Below, one piece after another: positions 45,590 to 55,600 of a stretch of 64,000 nucleotides of DNA. This DNA is from Bradyrhizobium sp. Ash2021. GTDB taxonomy: Bacteria; Pseudomonadota; Alphaproteobacteria; Rhizobiales; Xanthobacteraceae. Each line of letters starts with the position of its first letter. The first letter of the stretch is position 1. The translations under genes and the position numbers were made by a program. The notes under the pieces are model-generated. The model was not told where the DNA came from, searched no databases, and worked only from the letters and a program-made list of their open reading frames with translations. The DNA lies in assembly GCF_031202265.1 (NCBI RefSeq), contig NZ_CP100604.1:6368501-6432500 (forward strand), in the 5' to 3' direction.

Positions 45590-47950
45590 CTATTGTCGCT
45601 GCGAAGTCGCATCGAACTGAACCTTCTCGATCGTGCCTGTAAACGGGAATGCGCCCTTCGACTTGTAGTCGGGGCTGACCGGCGAGATGGAATCTCGTCC
45701 GATCTCGAACGGCTCGATTCCTTGGCGGATCATCGCCGAGCCGACGGTGCCCTCGCCCGCCAGTGTTCCGTTCACAAATAGCTTTATCGTCGCCCCGTTG
45801 TTGAGCGTGCCACCGGGCTTTAGCCCCTTGGAGGTATACTCCAGCTTGACGACCACCTTGCCTTTGGGGAGCGGACCCCGGGCCTGCACGGTATTATGTT
45901 CGAAGTCGGCGAGGCTGTAATGGTAGGTGAGCTTTCCGTCCTGGACATACAGGCTCCCCCCGCCGTTGAGGCCGCCATCGGCCACGATCACTCCCTCGGC
46001 ACCGTTCTCCGGGATGGCGAGTTCGGCAGTGATCGTGTGCGAGTTCGGGTAGATTACAGGGCCGATCTGCTCGGGCAAGCGGACATTGTTTCCGTAGTAC
46101 GTCCAACTTGTCCGCAATTCCCCGGCGGTCCGATTCCGAGGGTCGATCCGCTCGGAGAATCGCGGGTCGAGCGGGAAGACGTCATACTTCTTCGCCTCGT
46201 CTACGAAGAGCGCCTGGAGTTGCTTGAGCTTCTCCGGGGTCTTGGCTGCAAGGTCGTCGGCCTCGCTGAAATCGCTCTCGATGTTGTAGAGCTCCCACGG
46301 CGCATTGAGGAAGTCGCCCTCCCGTCCGAGCGTGTTCCACGGCACGCCGAAGCGGCTGCATGCTATCCAGCCGTCGTCGTAAATCGCGCGGTTGACGAAC
46401 ATCTCGAAGTATTGCGTCGTCCTTCGGCTCTTCGCCTTCGCATCGTCGAAGGAGTACATCATGCTGACGCCCTCTATTGGCTTCTGCGCGGCGCCGTTAA
46501 CGACGCTCGGCGCGGCGACGTGGGCCGCTTCCAGGATGGTCGGGACGATGTCGATGACGTGGTGGAACTGCGTACGGAGTTCGCCCTTGGCCCTGATGCC
46601 GTTGGGCCAATGGACCACCATCGGGTTGCGGGTGCCGCCGAAGTGGCTGGCGACCTGCTTGGTCCATTGGAGCGGCGTGGCCATCGCCCACGCCCAGCCC
46701 ACGGGAACGTGCGGTTCGGATTCCGGATCACCGATCTGGTCGATCCGATTGGCGATGGCGGATAGTCCAGGATTGAACCCAACCAAGCTGGCGACCTCAC
46801 TGAACGTTCCTTCCAGCCCGCCTTCGGCGCTCGGCCCATTGTCACCGACGATGTAGAAGATGAGCGTGTTGTCTAGTTCACCGGCCTTATCGATGCTGTC
46901 GATCAGCCGACCAATCTGATCGTCGGCATAAGCCAGATAGGCAGCGTAGTTCTCCATCAGGCGGGTGTAGACGCGCTTCGCATCCGCGGACTGGTCGTCC
47001 CACGCAGGAATCTCTTTTGGCCGCGGGGTGAGCTTCGTGTTCGCGGGGATAACCCCGAGTTCCTTCTGTCTTGCGAACGTTATCTCGCGCTGCTTGTCCC
47101 AGCCATAGTCGAACTTGCCCTTGAACTTGTCACGCCATTCCTTCGGGGCGTGGTGTGGCGCGTGGGCTGCTGGGGCCGAATAGTAAACGAACCATGGTTT
47201 GTCCTTGTCGGCGGCGCGGGTGTTGCGCGTCCAGGCGATGGCCTCATCGGTCATGTCGGCGGTGAAGTGATAGCCCTGCTCGGGGGACTTGGGTTGCTGG
47301 ACCGCAGCCGTGTTGCGGTAGAGTATTGGGTACCACTGGCTGGTCTCGCCTTGGTTGAAGCCATAGAAGTAATCGAATCCTTGGCCCGTCGGCCAACGGT
47401 TGAACGGGCCGGCCGGGCTGATTTCCATCTCCGGTGTGTTGTGCGCCTTGCCAAACATCGCGGTTGCGTAGCCGTTGGCGCGCAGGATTTCAGGCACCAT
47501 CGCGGTGCTCTGCGGAATGATCCCGGTGTAACCCGGGTACCCCGTGCCGAGCTCGATAATCACGCCCGTCCCCGCCGAATGGTGATTGCGGCCGGTCAAC
47601 AAGGCGGCGCGCGTGGGCGAGCAGAGAGCCGTAGTATGGAAGGTGTTGTACATCAGCCCATTCTTCGCCAGTCGGTCGAGCGTTGGGGTAGGGACCGGTC
47701 CGCCGAACGTGTTTGTGTGTCCAAAGCCCACATCGTCGAGCAGGATGACGAGCACGTTCGGGGCGCCCTGCGGCGCCTTGAGTGGCGTCGGGTAGCTCGG
47801 GATCGAATCCTTGAGCGTCTCGCCGACCTTGCCCTTGAACTCAGGATCGGGTCTGGGAATCGACAGCGATGATTGCGCGTGCGCGAATGGCGATGCTGTC
47901 AGCAGGGCCAAGGCGGCAGCGCCCATCAACAGTCCTTTCGTCATGGTCAT
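45590..47950 (-). CDS. Exported arylsulfatase, AtsA-like (sulfatase 2)
   Basis: A 786-residue sulfatase with a Sec signal peptide (MGAAALALLTASPFAHA). LLDDVGFG supplies the metal Asp pair, and Cys110 in CSPTRAALLTGR is the formylglycine site. The GK-x-H motif is FGKAHNTPE, and GDNGPSAEGG carries the other metal ligands. The sulfatase domain ends near residue 540; the rest is a C-terminal beta-sandwich (AELAIPENGAEGVIVADGG; FPFTGTIEKVQFD). Length and layout match mycobacterial AtsA of about 787 residues. GGGAG precedes ATG at 47948-47950. It lies 52 bases past sulfatase 3. Confidence 0.92.
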   Translation of the reverse strand: MTMTKGLLMGAAALALLTASPFAHAQSSLSIPRPDPEFKGKVGETLKDSIPSYPTPLKAPQGAPNVLVILLDDVGFGHTNTFGGPVPTPTLDRLAKNGLMYNTFHTTALCSPTRAALLTGRNHHSAGTGVIIELGTGYPGYTGIIPQSTAMVPEILRANGYATAMFGKAHNTPEMEISPAGPFNRWPTGQGFDYFYGFNQGETSQWYPILYRNTAAVQQPKSPEQGYHFTADMTDEAIAWTRNTRAADKDKPWFVYYSAPAAHAPHHAPKEWRDKFKGKFDYGWDKQREITFARQKELGVIPANTKLTPRPKEIPAWDDQSADAKRVYTRLMENYAAYLAYADDQIGRLIDSIDKAGELDNTLIFYIVGDNGPSAEGGLEGTFSEVASLVGFNPGLSAIANRIDQIGDPESEPHVPVGWAWAMATPLQWTKQVASHFGGTRNPMVVHWPNGIRAKGELRTQFHHVIDIVPTILEAAHVAAPSVVNGAAQKPIEGVSMMYSFDDAKAKSRRTTQYFEMFVNRAIYDDGWIACSRFGVPWNTLGREGDFLNAPWELYNIESDFSEADDLAAKTPEKLKQLQALFVDEAKKYDVFPLDPRFSERIDPRNRTAGELRTSWTYYGNNVRLPEQIGPVIYPNSHTITAELAIPENGAEGVIVADGGLNGGGSLYVQDGKLTYHYSLADFEHNTVQARGPLPKGKVVVKLEYTSKGLKPGGTLNNGATIKLFVNGTLAGEGTVGSAMIRQGIEPFEIGRDSISPVSPDYKSKGAFPFTGTIEKVQFDATSQRQ

Positions 47951-48002
47951 AATTGCTCTCCCGTGTTTCGGCATCTCCTCGGCCGGTCTCGTCAAAGATG
48001 CG

Positions 48003-50384
48003 TCACTTTAATTCCACCGTCACGCGACCAAGCTTGCCGGTGAACTTGAACGGCGGCGTGTAGCTGAAGTCGATCGGTGAGCCGCTGTCCTCGCCGATGT
48101 CCTGCCCCTCGTAGAGCGAGTATTTGAACGGCGTCGTCTTTTCGACGCGGCCTTCGCCGATCTTTCTGCCATTGGCGAGCAGCGTAATCGTGCCGCCCTT
48201 CGCCATGCCACCGCCGTCTGAGTTGAAGTCCATCGCCAGGGTGACCTTGCCGGTCGGCACCGGCTCGGTGGACACGACGCGATAGCGTTCGAGCGCGACG
48301 TGACTGTGCAAGCCGACAAGCTTGCCCTGTTGGATGTAGAAGCCCCAGCCGCCAGTGAACCCGCCTTGGGTGAAGATCATGCCGTCCGCGCCCCCGGGCG
48401 GAATTTCCGCCTCGGCGGTGACCGTGAAGGATTTGTTCTTGAGGTCGGGCGCGGCAGCTTCAGGGAGCGCCGCCAGTGGCGTCTCATAAACGAATGTCTT
48501 GCGCCCGGCGGCAAGGCTCGGCTTGCCGGTTAGTTCGACCGACATGCGCTCGGGGCCGCGCCAGTCGAGCGGCAGGATGTTGTTGCGGGCGGCTTCCGTC
48601 CACCACAGGTCCTGCAACGCCCGGAGCTTGTCGGGATTTTTCGTGGCGAGGTCGTCGGCCTGAGAGAAATCCCGGTCGATGTTGTACAGCTCCCACTTCG
48701 CCTTATCGATGTCGAAGCCGGTGCGAACCGGCTGCCACGGAACGAAGGAAAGCGAGGAGGCAAACCAGCCGTTCTGGTACATGCCGCGATTGACGCCCAT
48801 CTCGAAGACCTGCGTCTTGCGGCGGTCCGCTGCCTTGGCGTCCCCAAAAGTGTACGCCAGACTGACACCATCGATCGGTTTCTGCGGAATGCCGTTGAGA
48901 ACATCTGGCGCCTGCACGCCGGCCACTTCCAGCAAGGTCGGCATGATGTCGATGACGTGGTGGAACTGACTTCGCAGGCCACCCTTGTCGGTGATCTTTG
49001 CCGGCCAGCAGACGATCATCGGATTGCGCGTGCCGCCGAAATGGGAAGCGACCTGCTTGGTCCACTGGAACGGCGTGTTCATCGCCCAGGCCCAGGCGGA
49101 CGGGAAGTGATTGAAGTGCTTCGGACCGCCAAGTTCGTCGATGACCCTGAGGTTGTCCTGCCACGTCTCCAGAATGCTGTTGAAAAAGGCGTTCTCGTTG
49201 GTCGAGCCTTCTGGGCCGCCTTCCGCTGAGGCGCCATTGTCGCCGACGAGAAAGAGGATCAGCGTGTTGTCGGCGTCCGGAAGCTTGGCCACCGCATCCA
49301 ACACGCGCCCCATTTCGTGGTCGACCTGCACGCCGTAGCCGGCGAACACTTCCATCATGCGCGCATAGAGGCGTTTCTGGTCGGCATTGAGCGTGTCCCA
49401 GGCCGGAAGGCCGTCGGGACGGGGCGTGAGCTTGGCGTCCGCCGGAATGACGCCAAGCTGCTTCTGACGTTCGAACGTTATTTCGCGGTAGCGGTCCCAG
49501 CCCATGTCGAACTGGCCCTTGAACTTGTCGATCCACTCCATCGGCGCCTGGTGCGGCGAGTGGGTGGCGCCCGGGGCGACATAAAGAAAGAATGGCCTGT
49601 CAGGATCGATGACCTTGACCTTCTGTATCCAGCCGATCGCGTGGTCGGCGATGTCGGCGGAGAGGTGATAGTTCGGATCGGTCGACCGCGGGACGCGGTT
49701 GCGATTCTCGTAAAGGATCGGCTCGTACTGACTCGTGTCGCCGGAATTGAAGCCGTAGAAATAGTCGAAGCCGAGTCCATTGGCCCAGTGGTCGAACGGA
49801 CCGATCTCGCTGGTTTCCCAAACCGGGGTGTTGTGGTTCTTGCCGACCCACGCAGTTGCGTAGCCGTACTGGCGGAGGATTTCCGCGACGGTTCCGGTGC
49901 TTTTCGGAATGATACCGGTGTAGCCGTCATATCCCGTTGCGGCTTCGGTGATGCTGCCGTTCCCGGTCGCGTGGTGATTGCGGCCGGTGAGCAAGGCGGC
50001 CCGCGTCGGCGAGCACAGCGCCGTGGTGTGGAAGCGATTGTAGCGCAGGCCCTGCGCCGCAAGCTTCTCCATGTTCGGCGACAACACACCGCCGCCGAAT
50101 ACGCTGAATTGTCCGAAGCCGACATCGTCGAGCAATATGAGAACAATATTGGGCGCGCCCTTGGGTGGGCGCACGATCTGCGGAAAGGTGGCGGGATCGG
50201 AGTCCTGATAGGTGCGGCCGACCTCGCCCTTGAAGTGAAAATCAGGCCCCGGCAGCGAGAGCAGGCCACCGGGCGAAGATGGAGTCGCGTTCTGAGCTAG
50301 CGCCGTTTGGGCAAGCGTGACGATGCCAACAGTAGCCAGCAAAGTCGCCAGATTGCGGGCAAGACTCGTGGAAGTGATGGTCAT
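48003..50384 (-). CDS. Exported arylsulfatase, AtsA-like (sulfatase 3)
   Basis: A 793-residue paralogue of sulfatase 2. The signal peptide is LATLLATVGIVTLAQTALA. Motifs: LLDDVGFG, Cys124 in CSPTRAALLTGR, VGKNHNTPV, and GDNGASAEGG. The C-terminal beta domain is the same type (AEIPPGGADGMIFTQGGFTG; FKFTGKLGRVTVELK). GGAGGG precedes the ATG. It is the first gene of the three-sulfatase operon, and is divergent from the SphA-like outer-membrane gene with 465 bases between. Similarity to sulfatase 2 is along the full length, so they arose by duplication. Confidence 0.92.
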   Translation of the reverse strand: MTITSTSLARNLATLLATVGIVTLAQTALAQNATPSSPGGLLSLPGPDFHFKGEVGRTYQDSDPATFPQIVRPPKGAPNIVLILLDDVGFGQFSVFGGGVLSPNMEKLAAQGLRYNRFHTTALCSPTRAALLTGRNHHATGNGSITEAATGYDGYTGIIPKSTGTVAEILRQYGYATAWVGKNHNTPVWETSEIGPFDHWANGLGFDYFYGFNSGDTSQYEPILYENRNRVPRSTDPNYHLSADIADHAIGWIQKVKVIDPDRPFFLYVAPGATHSPHQAPMEWIDKFKGQFDMGWDRYREITFERQKQLGVIPADAKLTPRPDGLPAWDTLNADQKRLYARMMEVFAGYGVQVDHEMGRVLDAVAKLPDADNTLILFLVGDNGASAEGGPEGSTNENAFFNSILETWQDNLRVIDELGGPKHFNHFPSAWAWAMNTPFQWTKQVASHFGGTRNPMIVCWPAKITDKGGLRSQFHHVIDIMPTLLEVAGVQAPDVLNGIPQKPIDGVSLAYTFGDAKAADRRKTQVFEMGVNRGMYQNGWFASSLSFVPWQPVRTGFDIDKAKWELYNIDRDFSQADDLATKNPDKLRALQDLWWTEAARNNILPLDWRGPERMSVELTGKPSLAAGRKTFVYETPLAALPEAAAPDLKNKSFTVTAEAEIPPGGADGMIFTQGGFTGGWGFYIQQGKLVGLHSHVALERYRVVSTEPVPTGKVTLAMDFNSDGGGMAKGGTITLLANGRKIGEGRVEKTTPFKYSLYEGQDIGEDSGSPIDFSYTPPFKFTGKLGRVTVELK

Positions 50385-50849
50385 CGTCGCCCTCCATCAG
50401 AATGGGTTGACGTAATTCAGGATCGCGGATGCGCGGTAGTCCGATTCTTTGGATTAGCCCGATGTTGCCTGTTCTTGAGGCCGCCGAGTGTCTCGACGAC
50501 TACAGATCGTGTCGGTCAGCGCCGCTGACGTACTTGGTCCGGTCGCCTCATAAACTCATCCGCTTCATTCCAGACGTCAACTTTGAATTGATGGTAGATT
50601 TAGCGCGTCTTGAATCGACGATGTGCAGCGTGTGCCATGTCGCTTCACGCGACGCGGCGACGGACTCAACCTTTGCCGCGTCACGGCACCGTGGTCATCA
50701 CTTCCAAATTTGTTCGGCTGTTACCGATCTGTCACGGATTTCGCGCGCGGACTGTGGCCTACTCTCGAGGGTGACGTGTAGATCTCGCTACTGCGAGCTT
50801 CGCGGCCCGAATCGGCTTCTACTTGTTGCGTGTCGCGTGGAGGTTTTCA
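50385..50849. other. Divergent promoter region between sulfatase 3 and the SphA-like gene
   Basis: 465 bases without a supported gene; frames present are short and lack ribosome sites. GC is lower than in the neighbours. It should hold promoters for both sides. I see no clear FixK, CtrA or sigma-54 site in it. Confidence 0.5.
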
Positions 50850-51836
50850 ATGATGCCAATTGAATTAATCCTCCCACGAATTGGTTTCGCGGCGATGGCC
50901 GGGGCGCTTCTCGTTTGCCCCGAAGTCTCACGCGCCGACGAGGGCGGCGTTTCATTCTGGCTTCCGGGACAGTACGCGAGTCTTGCCGCAACACCGCAGG
51001 TCCCCGGTTGGGCGATGGGTGTGGTCTATTACCATTCCAGCGTCAGCGCATCAGGCAACGTTGCGGCAGCAAGACAAATCACGGTAGGCAGAATTCCCGC
51101 GAACGTGAACGTCGATTTGAATTTGAGCCTGAGCGGGCGAGCCGATCTCGTCGTCCTCTCGCCGACCTATACTTTCGCGACGCCGGTGCTTGGCGGACAA
51201 TTGTCCGTGGGTGTGGCAAGCTGGTTTGGCAAGAGTTCCGGGAGTCTCGCCGGGACATTGACGGCGGTGGCCGGGCCGATTGTCGCCACGCGCAGCGGCG
51301 TGCTCGCGGATTCGCTGACCTCCTATGGCGACGTCGTGCCGACCGTAACGCTGCGCTGGAACCAGGGCGTCAACAATTACATGGTCTATGCCACCGGCGA
51401 CATTCCGGCCGGCGACTACAGCCCGACGCGGCTTGCCAATCTCGGCATCGGCCATGGCACGATCGACGTCGGCGGCGCCTACACCTACTTCAATCCGGCG
51501 ACCGGCAACGAATTCTCGGGCACGGCCGGCTTTACCTACAATTTCAAGAATCCCGACACGCAGTACCGCAACGGCATCGATTTCCACTTCGACTGGGGCG
51601 CCGCGCACTTCATCTCGAAGCAGGTTTTCATTGGCGTTGCCGGATACGCCTATCAGCAGATCACCGACGACTTCGGTCAGAACCCGATCCTCGGCGGATT
51701 CAGGTCACGCGTTTTAGGTGTCGGTCCGCAGATTGGATATACCTTTCCGGTCGGGGACATGCAGGGCTTCCTGGGCCTGAGAGGATACGGCGATTTCGGT
51801 GCAGTGAACCGCGCGCCAGGCTGGAGCACCTGGTGA
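50850..51836 (+). CDS. SphA-family outer-membrane protein, C-terminus frameshifted
   Basis: A 328-residue exported beta-barrel of the SphA / MetA-pathway-like (phenol-degradation type) family. GGAGG lies six bases before ATG ATG at 50850; a signal peptide ends near SRAD. The mature part begins GGVSFWLPGQYASLAA and has alternating barrel strands (GGAYTYFNPATGNEFSGTAG; KQVFIGVAGYAYQQITDDFG). Translation stops at GWSTW, TGA 51834-51836. One base is missing there: in the next frame the sequence continues LTFAISPTVPTEAKPTRHLM and ends at TAG 51899-51901. The degraded copy at 52185 has the intact WLTFSIS form. Loss of the last strand usually blocks barrel assembly, so it may be non-functional, unless this is a sequencing error. 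Confidence 0.8.
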   Translation: MMPIELILPRIGFAAMAGALLVCPEVSRADEGGVSFWLPGQYASLAATPQVPGWAMGVVYYHSSVSASGNVAAARQITVGRIPANVNVDLNLSLSGRADLVVLSPTYTFATPVLGGQLSVGVASWFGKSSGSLAGTLTAVAGPIVATRSGVLADSLTSYGDVVPTVTLRWNQGVNNYMVYATGDIPAGDYSPTRLANLGIGHGTIDVGGAYTYFNPATGNEFSGTAGFTYNFKNPDTQYRNGIDFHFDWGAAHFISKQVFIGVAGYAYQQITDDFGQNPILGGFRSRVLGVGPQIGYTFPVGDMQGFLGLRGYGDFGAVNRAPGWSTW

Positions 51837-51957
51837 CGTTCGCGATTTCCCCGACGGTGCCAACTGAAGCAAAGCCGACCAGGCATCTGATGACGAAATA
51901 GGCTCTCTCCAAACTGAGATACACATGGGACGCTGATTTGGGTCGAGGGGCTTGACA

Positions 51958-51985
51958 GACAAATCACTGATTTGCCCGTCGGGCG
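51958..51985. repeat. Second copy of the TTTGCCCGTCGGGC motif
   Basis: GATTTGCCCGTCGGGC matches the motif at about 43981-43997 exactly and the diverged one near 43897. GCCCG-T-CGGGC is an inverted repeat. It lies between the two SphA-like copies. Confidence 0.5.
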
Positions 51986-52160
51986 TCTTAGCCCGGCATC
52001 CATCAGACCGGCGGCTCAGACCAGATTGCTTGCTCATAACTCGAGCTTGATCGGTATGGCTTGCTCGATATCCGCTGCGGCTCGATAGCGACCAAATCCG
52101 GCAGCGCAGCAAAATGTCGTAATGGGCCAATAGGCGACATTGTCGCGCAGGCGCGCGATC

Positions 52161-52174
52161 GTGATTCAGATCAA
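52161..52174. promoter_or_regulatory. Weak FNR/CRP-type half-palindrome
   Basis: GTGATTCAGATCAA has a CRP-like left half and an FNR-like right half spaced by six. It lies just past the 3' end of the SphA remnant, with no gene start nearby. Confidence 0.2.
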
Positions 52175-52184
52175 ATGAAGCGAC

Positions 52185-52515
52185 TTATTTCGTCATGAGA
52201 TGTTTGGTCGGCGTCACCGTGGCCGGTACGGCCTCCGAAATCGAGAACGTCAGCCACGTGTTCCAGCCCGATGGGCGGTTGGCGTGATCGAACTCGCCAT
52301 ATCCCTTCACGCCGAGAAATGCCGGGTTGTCTCCAATCCTGAAAATATAACCAAGCTGCTGGCCGACGCCGAGAACGCGCGAGCGGAAGCCGCCGAGAAC
52401 AACTGGCTGACCGAAGTCGTCGGTATCTGCTGATAGGCGTAACCGACGAAGCCGACAAAGACCTGCTTCGACAGGAACTACGACACGCCCGAAATGGAAA
52501 TCCGTGACACATCGG
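52185..52515 (-). pseudogene. Degraded SphA-family outer-membrane gene (3' third only)
   Basis: On the minus strand, VFVGFVGYAYQQI is followed after a one-base loss by DDFGQPVVLGGFRSRVLGVG, then LGYIFRIGDNPAFLGVKGYG and NRPSGWNTWLTFSIS, ending PTKHLMTK with TAA at 52185-52187. This aligns with residues from about 230 to the end of the SphA-like gene at 50850. The first two thirds are missing and at least one frameshift separates the blocks. It is convergent with the other copy. Confidence 0.8.
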
Positions 52516-52610
52516 CCATAACCAGGAAGAATCGCGCCGATAGGTCGCTGCCACTGCCATATAACATCAGGGGCCCCGCCCTCGTCGTCGGCGCTGGTGT
52601 CCTGTCCAGG

Positions 52611-55600
52611 TCATCCACTTACTTCCGAAGCGGAGTTGGATGGAACAATTGGAGGGCTTTCCGCGCAATCCTTAAGCATGAGTTTGGCGAGCGGATCGTC
52701 GGGGAAACTTTCCAAGATGGTACGGTAGGCGCGCTCTGCCGCCGGAAACTCGCCGGCATCCATCAGTTGCGAGGCTTTCCAGGTCATCGCGCTCAGTTCC
52801 GCGTCCCGATCGCGCATCATAAGTTCTGGATCGTCGCTGCGGCGGAGAGCGAGCAACTCATAGATCATGAACTCTGTCTTGCGCCCTTTGACCTGAACCC
52901 GCTTCAACGGCCGCACCAGTATCTCGGCCTGCACCTGATCGTAGATGCTATCGCTAATGCAGATTGTGGTGCCAAACACCTTGTTGATGCCTTCAAGGCG
53001 AGCGGCGACATTCACGCCGTCTCCCAAGGCGGTGTAACTCAGCCGAGCCGAGGAGCCGACATTCCCGACCAGAACGTTGGCGCAATTGAGCCCGATCCGG
53101 ATATGGATTCGTGGCCGTCCTTCCGCCTCCCAGGCGTCGTTGACGCGCTCCATGCGCCGCGCCGCCCGCAACGCGCCGGCGCAGCCGCGCAGGACATGGT
53201 CGGTGCGTTGAACCGGGGCATTCCAGAAAGCCATGACGCCGTCGCCAATGAACTTGTCGACCGTGCCGCCCTCTTCCGATATCGCGCCGGACACCTCCTC
53301 CAGATAGGTCGAGATCTGGAGCAGGAGGTCGGCCGGCGCGAGTGTTTCAGAGTGGCTTGAGAAATTCTCCAGATCGGAAAAGAACACCGTGAGGACTCGC
53401 GGCTCAACGCCCAGGGCCAACGGGATGCCCGACTTGATGAGCTGCCTGACGATATCCAGCGGCACAAACGACGAGAACGACTGCAGCGAGTTGCGAAGCA
53501 GCGACGCCGCGGATTCCAGCCTCGCGATCTCTCTGATGTTGGATGGCCGCGCCACCGGCATATCGAATCGCAGGCCTTCGATCGCCTGCAATTGCTCCGC
53601 CACGTTCTCGACAGGCCGCGACAGCCGGGTGGACGCGAAATAGATGAAGAACAGCTCGATCGTGGTGAGGATGACGATCACCACCATGATCAACCGATTG
53701 GTCGCCTTCAGCGTCCCCACGAAATCGTCGATCGGCGTCAACGTGATCACTTGCCAGGGTTGGCCGAAGCCATCCGGGAAATTGGCGAAGGCCGCGATCA
53801 GATCCTCCCCGTTTGCAGGGGACCGGAACACGAGACTGTCGGTGTCGGCACCGGCGTGCTGGCGAGAGGCCTCGCGTACATCCGGATCGTCGATATCGGC
53901 GAGGGTCGCGATCTTGAGCTTGCCGTTCTCGACGCGCACCCCCTTCTGCTCGTTCGGAAAGGCGATGATCTTGCCGTTGTTACGGTCGGCAATCAGAGTC
54001 GTGCTGCGCACGCTGGTGCGGTGCTCATCCAGAAAGCGCGACAGCACGTTCATGGTGATGTTGACCGATGCGCAGCCGATGAAATCGACACCATGGAAGA
54101 TGGGAACGCGCAAGGAGAGAATAGGGAAACCGGTGTCGGGATTGATTGCAGGTTCGGTCACCGCGAGCGCCCGCGTCGTCTTGGCTGCCTGATAACCGGG
54201 TAAAGTCCTGATGTCGATGTCGGTGCCGACATCGTATGCGCCGACCTGGTGGGGCCAGACGTCAAAGAATTTGCGATGCCGAACCCGCGAGAGCCCGAAG
54301 GTGATCGCATCAATATAGCTGGCGTGCCAGTTCGCCGCCCCAGGAATACGAGGATCGCCGCGCCTGCGATCCTCGTCGATCCGGGTAACGACACGATGAT
54401 AACCATCCTCGAAGCTGACATAGACGGCGTCGATATGCGCGGCAGAAGTCAGCGTGCGGTACAAGAGATCATTGCTTTGCTCGGTGCGGAAATAACCGGG
54501 ATCGGCGGCGGCCACCTCGGCGAGAAAGCGCAGCGGGGTTTCAGTGCTCTCGATCAAGTTTTCGGTGCGCTCGACACCGGCCCGGCTGGTCTGCGCGGCC
54601 GCATCGTTCAGGATCGACACCATGCCGGCTGAATTTTTGTTGTAACTGTAGATCAGGATGAAAATGAGAATGGGAATGCTGAGGCCGATGAACAGCAACG
54701 ACATGACCAAACTCAGCCTTGGCCGCCCCATCCTGGCGACCGGCGCAAGCGCTCCGAACCGGGCCAATGCCCCCTGCAGGGAGCGGCGGCCTCGGTACGC
54801 AGCCAGCGCCGCAATCGCCAATCCGACTGGCAAAAGCAATAGTGGGATCAGCCAGCGCCCTTCGATTTCGTCTTCTCTGTCCCACATCAGTCCCGCTGGC
54901 AGCGTATCGTCAGCGAGCACCCCGAGCTTGCGATAGGTCGTGGCGATGTTTTGCCAGTGCGCAGCATCCTGCCCACCGATATGGCCGGGTCCTCGCCGGA
55001 CCAGCAGATCCGTGCGGGCTGCTTCGAACAGCAGGGCCTCGCGGCTCTTTTTTGCCGAATAGGTCTTGAGGATCAGATCGACCGTCGCCTCCTTGTGCGC
55101 CAGCGCATAGGCCCAGCCTTTCAAGCTCGCCGCTCGGAACGCGGCCACCCGTTCCGGATGGGCCTTTACCTCCGCTTCGGAGGTGCACAGATTGTCCCCG
55201 TAAAAATCGACTCCGTATGCGGCGGGCGAGAAGGTGCGGAACGCCGCGCCGAGCTGTTCAAGGACGAACGGTTCGTTGGTGCTGTAGGCGACCATCGCGT
55301 CGGCGTTGCCGGCCAGGAGATCGCGCGGGTCGCCCCGGTGGTCAATGCGCGGCAGTGTCGCATAATCCACCCCTTCGTGCTTCAGCATCGCCGCGATCTC
55401 ATCGCTGCCCGGCGCGTCCATCAGCGTGCGGCCGCGCAATTCCGAGACGCTTCTGATTTCGGCGCGGCGCGGCACCAGAATGATGGCCGGGGTTTGCTGG
55501 AAGATGACGGCCAGCACGACGAGGTGGCGGCCCATCACCCATTCGCGCAGTACGCTGGAGCTGCAGACGCCGAACTCCGCCTTGCCGCCGGCAACCGTTT

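Noticed and set aside
50429..50863. A 144-codon plus-strand frame before the SphA-like gene
   Set aside because: No ribosome site, shadow-like composition, and overlap with the better-supported SphA start.
52171..52560. A 129-codon minus-strand frame at the SphA remnant
   Set aside because: It is the wrong frame; the recognisable SphA sequence lies in the other frames with a shift.
52494..53360. A 288-codon plus-strand frame
   Set aside because: Antisense to the cyclase domain, which has clear motifs; high-GC shadow frame.
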